Assembly (NCBI RefSeq): GCF_902459805.1
Contig: NZ_CABPST010000005.1
Location: forward strand, 1 to 64,000
Source: Pandoraea bronchicola
Lineage (GTDB): Bacteria > Pseudomonadota > Gammaproteobacteria > Burkholderiales > Burkholderiaceae
Direction: 5' to 3'
DNA length: 64,000 nt
The notes beneath the pieces are model-generated. The model worked only from the letters and a program-made list of their open reading frames with translations, searched no databases and had not been told where the DNA came from. The position numbers and the translations under genes are program-made. Below, one piece after another: positions 29,379 to 37,942 of the stretch (positions are counted from its first letter, which is position 1; every line of letters begins with the position of its first letter).

Positions 29379-30653
29379 TCAATCTTGGGGACGTAAGGGA
29401 GTCGTGCCACTCATTGCTCCTGTAGACACAGCATTCGTGTCGAGAGGCGTTGGTTCAAGCTGAAGGTACTTTTGCACGATCTCGCGATCGATACGTGCTT
29501 GCTCGTTCACAAACCAGGATAAAGATTGAAACTCAAGTGGGATTCGTAGGAATAGGTGCTCAGAGAGACGAGACATCTCGCTATCTGGCGCATCTCGCTG
29601 TCGCGACAAACCCAAAAACCACGTACCGTCGTTGATGACAGTGGCGTGAAGGCCGTGGGCCAAGAACTGATCTTGTAGTTCCTTGAGATCAACGAGAACA
29701 ACGAGGGAAATCTCGCCCTTGATGAAACTCAGGACATGCTCGGGATTGATCGATAAGGTAAATGGACAATACGGCATCCACGCACGTTCCGTCTTGGTCT
29801 GATTAAGAAAAAAGGCCATGCACGTATTGACCGGAACGGATTCCAACTGCTCTGCATCGAAATCCCCCGAACATGCGACATAGTAGAGGCCTCGCTCTGG
29901 TGAGATCACCACCGTGCCCTCCGTGTACGACCGCCTTATGGCAGCGTTCAGTGCAGCCGTGTGGGTAACTTCGGCCCCACCGTGCGCGACACGCCGCACA
30001 TTTTGTGAACCACGGAATTCGTCGGCACCGTCTTCGGCGAAGAACTTCCCCAACGCGTGCAAGTTGCGTCGTTGCCGGTCCACCCTTTCGTTTCGGTTCC
30101 TGCTCGACTTGACCTCGATCATGAAGGGGTCGTTGCCCACCATCAGGCAAACGTCACCGTGACGTAGCACGTGCGTGATGTCGCACAATAGGATCGGCTT
30201 TCCGCCAGCAATGGCCATCCGGACCATTCGCCATTCCAACCGGAAGCCGTCCTTGCCGGTTAAATAGCCAGCGTCCTCCTTAACAGAATAATCTTCGACG
30301 CTGTAAAAAGTGTGTTTCAGCGCGTATTTGTCAAAATAGATGTGCGCGATACCGTCGCCAAAGCACCTCCAAAGAAACATAAGGTTCTTGTGCTCGTCGA
30401 TGCGTTCGATCGCAGCATTTATCAACGCCTTAACAGCCTTCGCCCGCTCCTTCGGAAGGCGGTCGCGTGACAACGACTTCTTCCTGCGTGCAACGATTTC
30501 CTTCAAGCGTAGGGTCGCACGCTCTGCCGCCGTAATCCGGCGAATCAACAGACGGTGCAAGTCGAGCAATACCGCAACATTGGCCGGATCGGTCTTAAGC
30601 GTGTGCAAGAGAGCTGCCGCTTGTTTTAAGTTCGTTTCCTGACGTTCGATCAT
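29379..30653 (-). CDS. Unknown protein with PD-(D/E)XK nuclease-like core
   Basis: 424 aa. An N-terminal helical, basic part (about 1-90) is followed by FLWRCFGDGIAHIYFDKYALKH. A restriction-fold active site is then suggested by Asp167 in HGDVCLMVG, Glu180-x-Lys182 in FMIEVKSS and Gln194 in DRQRRNL, the order of a PD-(D/E)XK nuclease. The remaining 220 residues are not recognised. The start at 30653 has GGGAG 8 bp upstream. It diverges from the DUF4062 gene across 256 bp. A nucleic-acid-cutting role in defence is inferred; no experimentally known homologue is recognised. Confidence 0.7.
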   Translation of the reverse strand: MIERQETNLKQAAALLHTLKTDPANVAVLLDLHRLLIRRITAAERATLRLKEIVARRKKSLSRDRLPKERAKAVKALINAAIERIDEHKNLMFLWRCFGDGIAHIYFDKYALKHTFYSVEDYSVKEDAGYLTGKDGFRLEWRMVRMAIAGGKPILLCDITHVLRHGDVCLMVGNDPFMIEVKSSRNRNERVDRQRRNLHALGKFFAEDGADEFRGSQNVRRVAHGGAEVTHTAALNAAIRRSYTEGTVVISPERGLYYVACSGDFDAEQLESVPVNTCMAFFLNQTKTERAWMPYCPFTLSINPEHVLSFIKGEISLVVLVDLKELQDQFLAHGLHATVINDGTWFLGLSRQRDAPDSEMSRLSEHLFLRIPLEFQSLSWFVNEQARIDREIVQKYLQLEPTPLDTNAVSTGAMSGTTPLRPQD

Positions 30654-30909
30654 TCATTGGGCTCCCGTAATGCTTCATCTCGAACCATTTCTCGCCGATG
30701 AAATTCAGCTCGCTACCAGTGGTGCAACCACAGGACCGCGCCTGGTTTCGCCAACTCAGGAAAGGCCAGTCAGAAAATCAACTTCGCTCCATCCGTCAGA
30801 CGCAAAAAGTTATCCGCTAGCGGTCAACATCTTTGCGGCCTAGTATCATTTGGAGCGCCACCAAGGCCGAACGGCGCTCTCAGAAAACAACAATCAGACC
30901 CAAGACCAG

Positions 30910-32241
30910 ATGCAACGCCCTACCGTTTTCATTTCATCTACCATCTACGACTTTCACGACCTACGCTCATCGTTGAAGTTTTACCTTGAGGAACAAGGTT
31001 TCACGGTGCTCGCATCAGAATTCAACGACTTCAAAAAGCCGTTGGATACTCACTCCTACGAAGCCTGCCTGGAAGCGGTAGGCTTGGCTGACTACTTCAT
31101 TTTGCTCGTCGGCTCTCGCGTTGGCGGATGGTATGACGAACCGAACCGAATTTCCATCACGCAGAAGGAATATCGGGTGGCTTACGAATTGCACAAAGCG
31201 GGAAAACTCAAAATCCTTGCCTTCGTGCGCTCGGAAGTCTGGCAAGCGAAAGAAGCACGGCGTGAGCTACACAATCACCTGAAAGCGACAGGCGCGAAAG
31301 AGCGGATAGGAAAACGGGGCATTCTCTCGTTCATTGGCCGTAGAAAGTCAAAATTGGACGAGGAAACAAAAAAGGCCATTGAAAATCATGAGAGTAAATT
31401 TATGGATGACCCTAAGTTCATCTGTGAATTTATCTCAGAAGTTGGCAGGAATGCGGAAACCAAGCGTGCCGTCAGCGGGCATGGTGTTGCGCCATCTGGG
31501 AACTGGATTCATCAATTCAGCACGTTTAGGGATGTCGTGGATGCGCTAAATGGGCAACTGTTCTCGTCCATTCCGTTGGAGGACATGACAATGCGCACTC
31601 TGCTACGCCAAGAGCTACGCCAGTTTGTGAGCCAATGTATGGTCAAGTTTAGCCCCGGTGTGTCTTATTCCGCCAGACCAACTATTGACGCATTCCATCG
31701 TTCGCACCCCATCACTCTTGACTCCTGTCTTGAGCCGCTTACCCAAGTGACCGTAGCTCAATGGGACCGAATTAGTATGCTTGCACTGGCAATGTTTGGC
31801 CGTCAGTTTCGCCCAGTTGTGCTCCCTCAGGCACTGACACGCTCTACGTTTCTTGAGTTCAATCTCGAGTCAAATACGTTTTGCCGAACGCCTGCCTACG
31901 ATGCGTTGCTACTGCTGCAAGAGGAAATAGCAAACTTCAACGCCGCGAACACGCCAAGCAAGCGAAAGGTCATCTCTGACAACACAAAGGGCAAGCGCGC
32001 CACAAACGCCCCGACTATCGAAGTAGATACGATGGAGCTAATTGACCTTCTGGGACTGTTTGACCGCTGGGCGAATATTCTGGAACTGTCAGTAGCTCTC
32101 AGCGAACACCTCGATGGTCGGCCCTTCCCAAAGCTCGATCTTCGCCCCCAAACGCCAATTAAAGGGATGCAAGAAGCACTTGACGAAGAAAATCCCTCCG
32201 AAGCCGAAATTACTATCTTCTTAGACAAATATCGAAAATGA
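30910..32241 (+). CDS. DUF4062-domain protein (TIR-like N-terminus)
   Basis: 443 aa from the ATG at 30910. The first 130 residues match DUF4062: VFISSTIYDFHDLRSSLKFYL, then ADYFILLVGSRVGG and SITQKEYRVAYE. The fold is thought to be related to TIR and nucleoside-deoxyribosyltransferase domains, where a Glu such as the one in TQKEY can be catalytic; this is family-level inference. The C-terminal 300 residues are unrecognised and have no membrane helix. No good ribosome-binding site precedes 30910; an in-frame TTG at 30850 is an alternative. It diverges from the nuclease-like gene, as in many two-gene defence loci. Confidence 0.75.
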   Translation: MQRPTVFISSTIYDFHDLRSSLKFYLEEQGFTVLASEFNDFKKPLDTHSYEACLEAVGLADYFILLVGSRVGGWYDEPNRISITQKEYRVAYELHKAGKLKILAFVRSEVWQAKEARRELHNHLKATGAKERIGKRGILSFIGRRKSKLDEETKKAIENHESKFMDDPKFICEFISEVGRNAETKRAVSGHGVAPSGNWIHQFSTFRDVVDALNGQLFSSIPLEDMTMRTLLRQELRQFVSQCMVKFSPGVSYSARPTIDAFHRSHPITLDSCLEPLTQVTVAQWDRISMLALAMFGRQFRPVVLPQALTRSTFLEFNLESNTFCRTPAYDALLLLQEEIANFNAANTPSKRKVISDNTKGKRATNAPTIEVDTMELIDLLGLFDRWANILELSVALSEHLDGRPFPKLDLRPQTPIKGMQEALDEENPSEAEITIFLDKYRK

Positions 32242-32383
32242 CGGTCCCAGTGAAGGGCTCTTGGGGCCATCTAGTGCTTTGGGACGCGCACATATTGATA
32301 TCGGCAATATCGACAAACTCTTGGCGTATCCGGCAAAGCCCGCTGTGCACGCATTACGTCATCGCGCTCGAATCGAGCATGTC

Positions 32384-32635
32384 TTACCATGCTTCACGGC
32401 CCATGGGTCTGACTTCCCCCCACACCGCTCTGTCTGTCGACTGCGGTACATTTGGATCACACTGTGCCACAAGTTCTTCCAACAAATATTTGCGCCGCGC
32501 GGCGGATAGTAGGACTCCATCGGGACGCACTTCGACGGTAAGCGATCCACCCACGGATGAGTGAATCTGTGCGAGCAAACGGCTCGGCAGCCTCACTGCG
32601 GCACTATTACCCCATTTCAAAATTCTGAGTTTCAC
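32384..32635 (-). CDS. MazE/AbrB-family antitoxin, orphan
   Basis: 83 aa with a SpoVT-AbrB swapped-hairpin domain: KLRILKWGNSAAVRLPSRLL followed by VEVRPDGVLLSA. The start is GTG at 32635, supported by the strong GGAGGT 6 bp upstream; the longer frame begins at a TTG without homology. Such antitoxins precede a MazF or PIN toxin. On the 142 bp downstream I see only MLDSSAMT and a stop, which could be the decayed start of a PIN protein, so the toxin is missing or broken. Confidence 0.72.
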   Translation of the reverse strand: MKLRILKWGNSAAVRLPSRLLAQIHSSVGGSLTVEVRPDGVLLSAARRKYLLEELVAQCDPNVPQSTDRAVWGEVRPMGREAW

Positions 32636-32651
32636 GAGTACCTCCGAATAT

Positions 32652-32885
32652 TTAACGGCGCGCACGGCGGGTTGTAGGCAAGCCCTCCTCGCGAAAACAG
32701 CCTGCGACACGATCAAGAAATTGTAGAAACGCTGCCACTGATAAAACTACGGACACACTATCGCCGCAAGTACGCACAACAGGCTCGCAGCAAATGCTGA
32801 GGCTTGAATCGTGATCCCGGCCTAGACCAACCATATTCGCGAAAGAAACGGCCAGCAGTCCTACCGCATACATATAGACAGTCAT
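32652..32885 (-). CDS. Possible small ORF after the FRG gene
   Basis: 77 codons beginning ATG 3 bp after the TGA of the FRG gene, so translational coupling is possible. The N-terminus is hydrophobic (YAVGLLAVSFANMVGL) and the rest Cys- and Arg-containing. No family is recognised. It could be noise; it is listed because of the tight position between the FRG gene and the MazE gene on the same strand. Confidence 0.25.
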   Translation of the reverse strand: MTVYMYAVGLLAVSFANMVGLGRDHDSSLSICCEPVVRTCGDSVSVVLSVAAFLQFLDRVAGCFREEGLPTTRRARR

Positions 32886-32888
32886 CCA

Positions 32889-34307
32889 TCAGGCTTCCGG
32901 AGAATCGTTGGGCGCAACAATAGGGCCTGTTCTGGCAGGCTGTGGTGAACGACGCTGATCTCTCAGATGAACAGCGGTCTGATCGATGCTGGGATATACA
33001 GTTGTCGCGTTGATGTTGATTCGGTCGAGCTGTTCGAGGATGTGTTCTTTGTTCCGGATCGTCACCCGGCTTATTTCGATCCCATCCTGACCGGCGTCGG
33101 GAAGCGTCGATCCATGCCCGAACAGCAGGAAGGCTCCGGACTGCGATCTGATGCGTGTATTAGTGCGCTTTGCCTTCACGCAGATGATTGATCCGAGATC
33201 GTCCGGGATGATTCGCCCCTCGAAAAAGCCCTTTTCCGACTTAATGTGGTGGAGCAGTTTCCCGGCGACATCCGTTTCATTAAATGCTTCTTGGTCGAGG
33301 CGAAGATCGATGTCATTCTTCTGCGCATACGTCAGGTTGGATAGGTTCGAAAGGCAACTGACGGTATCCGAGTCAAAGTATTTCACCCCTTCCGACAAGA
33401 CCTGAAAGACGATGACCTCACCATCAATTTTCGATTGATCAGACCTGCCGGAGCAGGCGAAGAAGAGTGCCACTAGCGGATTGCCAGAGATATCAAGCAG
33501 CCTCGTGGGCAAGCCATAGTGCTGCATGCGCACGAGGCGGTCGAAGCAATACTGATCGCCTTGGAACTCGTCGTGATGCGCAATCAGTAATTCTTTGCAG
33601 AGTCGGTCCTCGCTCGGCATGAACTGCCAGTCACCATTTTCCCATTTGCGTAGGAGTGATGGCGTCAACTCATAACGGGCGTCACTGTGGCCTCTGAAGA
33701 AAGTGTCAGTCGCAACCTTTCCCGGAGCGCCATAAAGCAGTTGGAGGAAGGACTCGACACTTTCGGCGACGCCAAGGATCTTCTTGTCGCGTGGCGGAGG
33801 TTGGATTTCTGCATCGTCAGCAGTGAACGTCTCTTGCTCCTCAATTCGAGGAGCAAGGTCCGGCTTAATTTTGGCCAACCGGAGCAGCACCGTCCGCGCT
33901 TCGCCCTCACGGACTGCCCAGTGAGTGCGGGAGAGCTGAAATCGGTCCGCGCCGAACACCGCCCTGGCTGCCTCAATGTTGTCGAACTCAACCTCACCGA
34001 AGTCGATTACTGTCTCGAAGTTGGTGGAGACTTCCCTCGGCTCAGGCGTTGTGCGGGAAATGCGACCATACTTGATTAGCATCGAAACAACGTTTCCGGT
34101 TTGCTTGATCTCGCTGCAAAGAAAGGTCGGCAATTTTTCGAGAAAGGCGATTGCAGTGGAATCAAGGCTTTCCAGCCGCTTCTCTGTGTCGGACGGCGTG
34201 TACTCGAACATACGCCCGCGGGACATGGTGAAGCTATCGACGTTTCTCTGCAGATATTCCCAATTACCGAAGGAGATGTAGTTGAAGCTTTCCACTATGT
34301 GCCCCAT
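32889..34307 (-). CDS. FRG-domain protein
   Basis: 472 aa. The FRG domain is marked by FFRGHSDARYELTPSLLRKW (about residues 203-222) and MQHYGLPTRLLDISGNPLVA (about 261-280), the two conserved blocks that give the family its name. FRG proteins are widespread in phage-defence islands and prophages and are suspected of an ADP-ribosyl-transfer-like or toxin activity; none is proven for this protein. The first 200 residues are unrecognised. I chose the ATG at 34307 because upstream codons overlap the exported-protein gene, which ends 8 bp before it on the same strand. Confidence 0.8.
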   Translation of the reverse strand: MGHIVESFNYISFGNWEYLQRNVDSFTMSRGRMFEYTPSDTEKRLESLDSTAIAFLEKLPTFLCSEIKQTGNVVSMLIKYGRISRTTPEPREVSTNFETVIDFGEVEFDNIEAARAVFGADRFQLSRTHWAVREGEARTVLLRLAKIKPDLAPRIEEQETFTADDAEIQPPPRDKKILGVAESVESFLQLLYGAPGKVATDTFFRGHSDARYELTPSLLRKWENGDWQFMPSEDRLCKELLIAHHDEFQGDQYCFDRLVRMQHYGLPTRLLDISGNPLVALFFACSGRSDQSKIDGEVIVFQVLSEGVKYFDSDTVSCLSNLSNLTYAQKNDIDLRLDQEAFNETDVAGKLLHHIKSEKGFFEGRIIPDDLGSIICVKAKRTNTRIRSQSGAFLLFGHGSTLPDAGQDGIEISRVTIRNKEHILEQLDRININATTVYPSIDQTAVHLRDQRRSPQPARTGPIVAPNDSPEA

Positions 34308-34315
34308 TTCTTTCT

Positions 34316-34798
34316 CTATTGTTTTGCCGAACGCGAAGCACAGTCGTGCCCACATACCGTTGCTGACGTACTTGGAACCGGCAGTCGCGCGAGCACCTTC
34401 GCTCGCACGTAGCCAAAGTGCGATACGAGGTATTCGTTAAGCTGCTGCGGGCTGTTGATCGTGCCCGCGCGCTCAAGGTTCACACCGACACGATGGAGCA
34501 CACCAACCGCCTGAAAATAACCCGCATCTTTCAACTTGTCATAGGCGTCGAGAATTAGGAAGCCCGTATATTCGAAGGCCCCGCAATATTCAGCTCGCTT
34601 CGCGGGACTTTCAGTGCGGCTCGCGAAATCAACGCCTGTCGTGCATAGGCGCGCATCTTGATACATACCCTCTATGCCTCCATCGTGATAGCTCTTGAAC
34701 GCGGCATTGATTGCCTTGTCCATGTTGGCCTGATCCGCAAAGGCAGGCGTCGCGAGCGAAACGATTAAGGTGGCGAGCAGTGCTTTGGCGATGCGCAT
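34316..34798 (-). CDS. Small exported protein upstream of the FRG gene
   Basis: 160 aa. Signal peptide 1-21 (KALLATLIVSLATPAFA) with an A-F-A cleavage site before DQANMD. The mature part has cysteines in LCTTG, EYCGAF and CGHDCAS that could form disulphides in the periplasm. No domain is recognised. It ends 8 bp upstream of the FRG start, so both are likely co-transcribed, which is odd for a cytoplasmic FRG protein. Start at 34798 is ATG. Confidence 0.65.
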   Translation of the reverse strand: MRIAKALLATLIVSLATPAFADQANMDKAINAAFKSYHDGGIEGMYQDARLCTTGVDFASRTESPAKRAEYCGAFEYTGFLILDAYDKLKDAGYFQAVGVLHRVGVNLERAGTINSPQQLNEYLVSHFGYVRAKVLARLPVPSTSATVCGHDCASRSAKQ

Positions 34799-35088
34799 GT
34801 TTTCATCGTAGTGGTTTGATGCGAGTTTGCCATGCCCGGATCAGTTTTCCCATCCCTATCCAAATGGGCCGCCCATGGCTATGTGTCCGAGGTAAGGCGG
34901 CAGCAAGCGATGGCATGAAGGGTTCACCGCAAAGGGATCGACAGGCGCTAGCGTTTCATGACGGAATCTGAGTGTGCGCTGTCTAAGAGCAGCGAGGGAA
35001 TGACGCGCGTGTCGACCAGTACAGTGACAATGCAGTATTTCCCCGATCCATCGGTGATCCGAGAGCCCATTTATTCTTAATCGTCATG
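34799..35088. other. Intergenic region, no gene seen
   Basis: 290 bp between the exported-protein start and the XRE-regulator stop. It presumably carries the promoter for the exported protein and FRG unit. No hairpin or repeat stands out. Confidence 0.3.
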
Positions 35089-35799
35089 TCACCCCGCTTC
35101 TTCGAACAGCCCATCGGAGGTATAACGCTCTGTCAGATATGCAATCGGCTGCATCCGTCCTGCCCGCAGTTCATCGAAATAGCCATCAATCGACCGGTAA
35201 CGCATGACCTTTTGGCGAAGCGGTTCGACGGCTTTTGCGAGTTGCTCCGCAGCGGCAACGAGTGCGGAACTGCCGCGAATTTTATCGAGCCCGTGCTTGC
35301 GGGCCATGCCGAGCGCCTGCTCGACGGTCTGAGCGGCGTTGCTCACGCGGTCAAAGTCCTCGCGAGCGGGTTGCGTCTGATTCGTGAACTGGATCATCAC
35401 GGTGGCGAACTCAGCGGCAATGCCACCCAATATCGACTCTGTGCCCCGCATGAGGGCATGCTGACGCGCTACGCGCGCGTCATACTCCATGTGCGGCGAA
35501 AGCCCGACTAGGAAATCCAAGCTCACGGCGTACACGCAGGCCGCCGTCATGAGAAACTGGCGATCATAGGGAATCTTGCGTTGGCCGGACTCGATCAAGC
35601 TCAGTTGCGTCGAGTTGGAATAGCCGAACTTCTCGGCAGCTTCCACGGCCGTCATGCCCGACATGACACGTGCAACGATCAAGTTGAAGCGCAGAGTCTC
35701 CACTTCCTCAGGCTTGCTCTTGTCGCGCACGAAGCGCTTAAGAGTTTGTTCAACCAGTGTGTCGTGCTGAGATTCGGCTTTGAGCTGTTCTTTACTCAT
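35089..35799 (-). CDS. XRE-type HTH regulator
   Basis: 236 aa. The HTH (about residues 40-80) reads LIVARVMSGMTAVEAAEKFGYSNSTQLSLIESGQRKIPYD, a Cro/CI-type recognition pattern. The C-terminal half is helical without a known sensor domain. The ATG at 35799 lies inside the palindrome ACTCATGCATGAGT, and AGGA is upstream. It could repress the element's lytic or cargo genes; that is inference from position between backbone and cargo. Confidence 0.75.
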   Translation of the reverse strand: MSKEQLKAESQHDTLVEQTLKRFVRDKSKPEEVETLRFNLIVARVMSGMTAVEAAEKFGYSNSTQLSLIESGQRKIPYDRQFLMTAACVYAVSLDFLVGLSPHMEYDARVARQHALMRGTESILGGIAAEFATVMIQFTNQTQPAREDFDRVSNAAQTVEQALGMARKHGLDKIRGSSALVAAAEQLAKAVEPLRQKVMRYRSIDGYFDELRAGRMQPIAYLTERYTSDGLFEEAG

Positions 35800-35807
35800 G
35801 CATGAGT
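35794..35807. promoter_or_regulatory. Palindrome over the XRE-regulator start codon
   Basis: ACTCATGCATGAGT is a perfect 14-bp palindrome that contains the start codon. It may be the regulator's own operator. Confidence 0.35.
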
Positions 35808-35880
35808 GTCCTGCTAGACCGGAAAAAGCGGGGCGGCGATATGCTCTAACTGCTCGGCCATGTCGATTACAGCGAAGCTC

Positions 35881-36699
35881 TTACCCATGGTTGTAGGAGC
35901 CCGCTACGTCGCGGCGGTCGATTGCAGTGAGCGTCGCGACGGTGATTTGAACAGCCACGTTGAGCGCTTCGCCGTCGGTCGAACGTGGCACTGTGAATGG
36001 CTTTGAAACGCTTTCGATGACGATAGGCAGAATGGTCTGATCGCCATATTTCATTGCGAGCAACTGCGGCGTGACCGATGGATAGATCGTTTCGAGCCCA
36101 ACGCCCCTCAAACCATTTTTAAGTGCACCCGCAATCACGCCATCATTGGCCAGATACTGCGGAACGGCCCACTGTTCAAGCTGAGTGACCGGCTGGCGGA
36201 CTTCCGTGTTCGGGTCGATCAGCGCGCGAAAATGTGCTGTGAAAGAGAACTTGACGGGGGGCATGCCACTAAAAATCTGCGTTGAGTTCAATTTAGTGAT
36301 GCCTGTGCGGCCAGTTACGTCGCTTAGCACCTTGGTCGCATCACTCGCAGCAGGCGTTCGGCTAAACATAGCGATCAGGTCGGGCGAAAGCGTGCCCGAT
36401 TGCAGCATGGCCGAAATGCTCGGCACCTTCGACTCCGCGCCAGCTCCCTCGAATGGACTTGTCCAGTTGAGGGACATTTCCTGGGTTCCGTCGGTGATCG
36501 GCGCCCACACCTCGTAGCCGTCATCGACAACAAAGTTGTCGGCCGCAGAGACGGTGCGCTTATCGAAGCTCCGCAACCAATCGGTGCCGTTGGCGGCGCG
36601 CTTGACGGGGTAGAACTTTGCCAACAGGTGCGGATTGATTCCGTCCCAATTCGAGGACAGGATCTTGACTGATGCTGTTTGGGATGGCTGCACGTTCAC
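35881..36699 (-). CDS. Phage baseplate/tail-like protein
   Basis: 272 aa. The end, with ILPIVIESVSKPFTVPRSTDGE and VAVQITVATLTAIDRRDV, and the middle FSGMPPVKFSFTAHFRALID resemble baseplate or tail-tube-associated proteins of contractile phages, but I cannot name the family with certainty. No signal peptide. The start is GTG at 36699, overlapping the previous stop (GTGA). It is the last gene of the minus-strand operon from 38361. It is the only virion-like gene in the element. Confidence 0.45.
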   Translation of the reverse strand: MNVQPSQTASVKILSSNWDGINPHLLAKFYPVKRAANGTDWLRSFDKRTVSAADNFVVDDGYEVWAPITDGTQEMSLNWTSPFEGAGAESKVPSISAMLQSGTLSPDLIAMFSRTPAASDATKVLSDVTGRTGITKLNSTQIFSGMPPVKFSFTAHFRALIDPNTEVRQPVTQLEQWAVPQYLANDGVIAGALKNGLRGVGLETIYPSVTPQLLAMKYGDQTILPIVIESVSKPFTVPRSTDGEALNVAVQITVATLTAIDRRDVAGSYNHG

Positions 36700-36878
36700 T
36701 TGACCTCCTTTGCGGCGGGCTGACTGATCGCATCGCGCCAGCGTTCGCCGCTCGCGCGGGAGTAAATGGTCAAGGGTGAAACCTGGTAGCGTTTCGCGAG
36801 GGCCTTGGCGGACGTGCCGTTAGCATACTCCCGGCGCAAGGCATCCCATTGGGCGGCACTCATGCGAAGGCCTGCCAT
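36696..36878 (-). CDS. Tiny HTH protein
   Basis: 60 aa: WDALRREYANGTSAKALAKRYQVSPLTIYSRASGERW is a resolvase- or terminase-small-subunit-like HTH. It has TAATG overlap with the upstream gene and GTGA overlap with the downstream one. DNA binding is inferred from the motif; the partner is unknown. Confidence 0.6.
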   Translation of the reverse strand: MAGLRMSAAQWDALRREYANGTSAKALAKRYQVSPLTIYSRASGERWRDAISQPAAKEVK

Positions 36879-37513
36879 TACGCGGCCTCCGTCAGGAACG
36901 CCACCGCGCCAGCCGCGAGCTTTGCTGCCAGTTCGGCATCACGCGCCTCTGCATCGGATAGTTCGTTGCGCCAGCCAGCCAGATCGTCGGCCGACGGTTT
37001 CGGCTCAACGCTTGACGCCTCTTCAACGCTCATGCCCGCGTCAACCAGTTTGCGAACAAACGCACGGCGGGCAGCGTCGTAGCCTGCAATCTGCGCTTTC
37101 AGGCTGCGAACGACCTCGACAAGGCGAAGACGCTCGTCAATCGCAGAAGTCACAGCCGGTCCGGCCTTGCGCATCTGGTCTGCCTGCTTGGCTCGCAACG
37201 CGCGCTGCGCGGACCAGATGGACTCGCGCTGACCGCGCAGGGTGGCAAGGCGCTCGCGCAACGCAGCGTCGATGGTGATCCCGTGTTCGACTGCGACGGC
37301 TCGTGCCAGTGCGAATTCTTCGTCCGCGCCGGTCATTTCAATCATGGCCACGCGTTCCTTGACGAGCAGGGTCAACAGGCCCACGTATTTGCCGGAGCCA
37401 ACGGGCTCGGCCTGTCCGGGTGAAGCGTGAGCGATGGGCCTGATAGCGGGTGCTGCGTCGTTTCCCGAGGCGAGTGCGACGGGAGTTTTGCGGGTCTTGG
37501 ACAGGAGTTTCAT
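36878..37513 (-). CDS. Hypothetical helical/coiled-coil protein
   Basis: 211 aa, Ala/Arg/Glu-rich. A long helical stretch spans about 60-185 (LRERLATLRGQRESIWSAQR and LVEVVRSLKAQIAGYDAARR). No family is recognised. It is coupled to the HTH gene by a one-base overlap. Shape and context would fit a scaffold-like or structural satellite protein, but this is speculation. Confidence 0.55.
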   Translation of the reverse strand: MKLLSKTRKTPVALASGNDAAPAIRPIAHASPGQAEPVGSGKYVGLLTLLVKERVAMIEMTGADEEFALARAVAVEHGITIDAALRERLATLRGQRESIWSAQRALRAKQADQMRKAGPAVTSAIDERLRLVEVVRSLKAQIAGYDAARRAFVRKLVDAGMSVEEASSVEPKPSADDLAGWRNELSDAEARDAELAAKLAAGAVAFLTEAA

Positions 37514-37750
37514 AAATACCTCGGTGGATAGAGGACTCCACTATCTCAGCGTCTCTACGCAGCAAATCTCGCAGTTTTCCTAGAAATCACAGAATTGGTA
37601 AATGGCGCAGCCGACACTGTTCAGGTATTCGCGCCCGCGCGCATCCGTATAGGTGTCGGAAAACTCCCCGGGGTCAGGGAGTCGTCTGCGTTTCGGTTCG
37701 TTGCCTACGCGCGGGCGCGGGCGCGCGCGTAGGTGTAAGAAAATTCCTGG
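37514..37750. repeat. Gap with GC hairpin and imperfect direct repeat
   Basis: TAGGTGTCGGAAAACTCC at 37650-37667 recurs as TAGGTGTAAGAAAATTCC at 37730-37747 (15/18). Between them, CCTACGCGCG / CGCGCGTAGG form a hairpin at 37704-37733. No gene is seen here. Confidence 0.45.
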
Positions 37751-37942
37751 TTACGGCGCGGGAGGGTCACCGCCTAGCCTCCGCGCAGCGAGCCTGACGC
37801 GGTGATTGGCCCATAAGCGCTGTGCAATGTCTTCCGGTCGGCCGCCCGATGCGTTCTTGCGAACGGCGTCGCGCTCGACCAAGGCGCGCGCGAGTTCGGC
37901 CGCTAGACGCAAGCGCTCAACGAGGTCAGCGTTCTTCTTCAC
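37751..37942 (-). CDS. Small hypothetical protein
   Basis: 63 aa from a GTG at 37942 that overlaps the upstream stop (GTGA). It is basic and helical: KKNADLVERLRLAAELARAL, then GGRPEDIAQRLW. No family is recognised. Co-translated with the KilAC-like gene. Confidence 0.5.
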   Translation of the reverse strand: MKKNADLVERLRLAAELARALVERDAVRKNASGGRPEDIAQRLWANHRVRLAARRLGGDPPAP

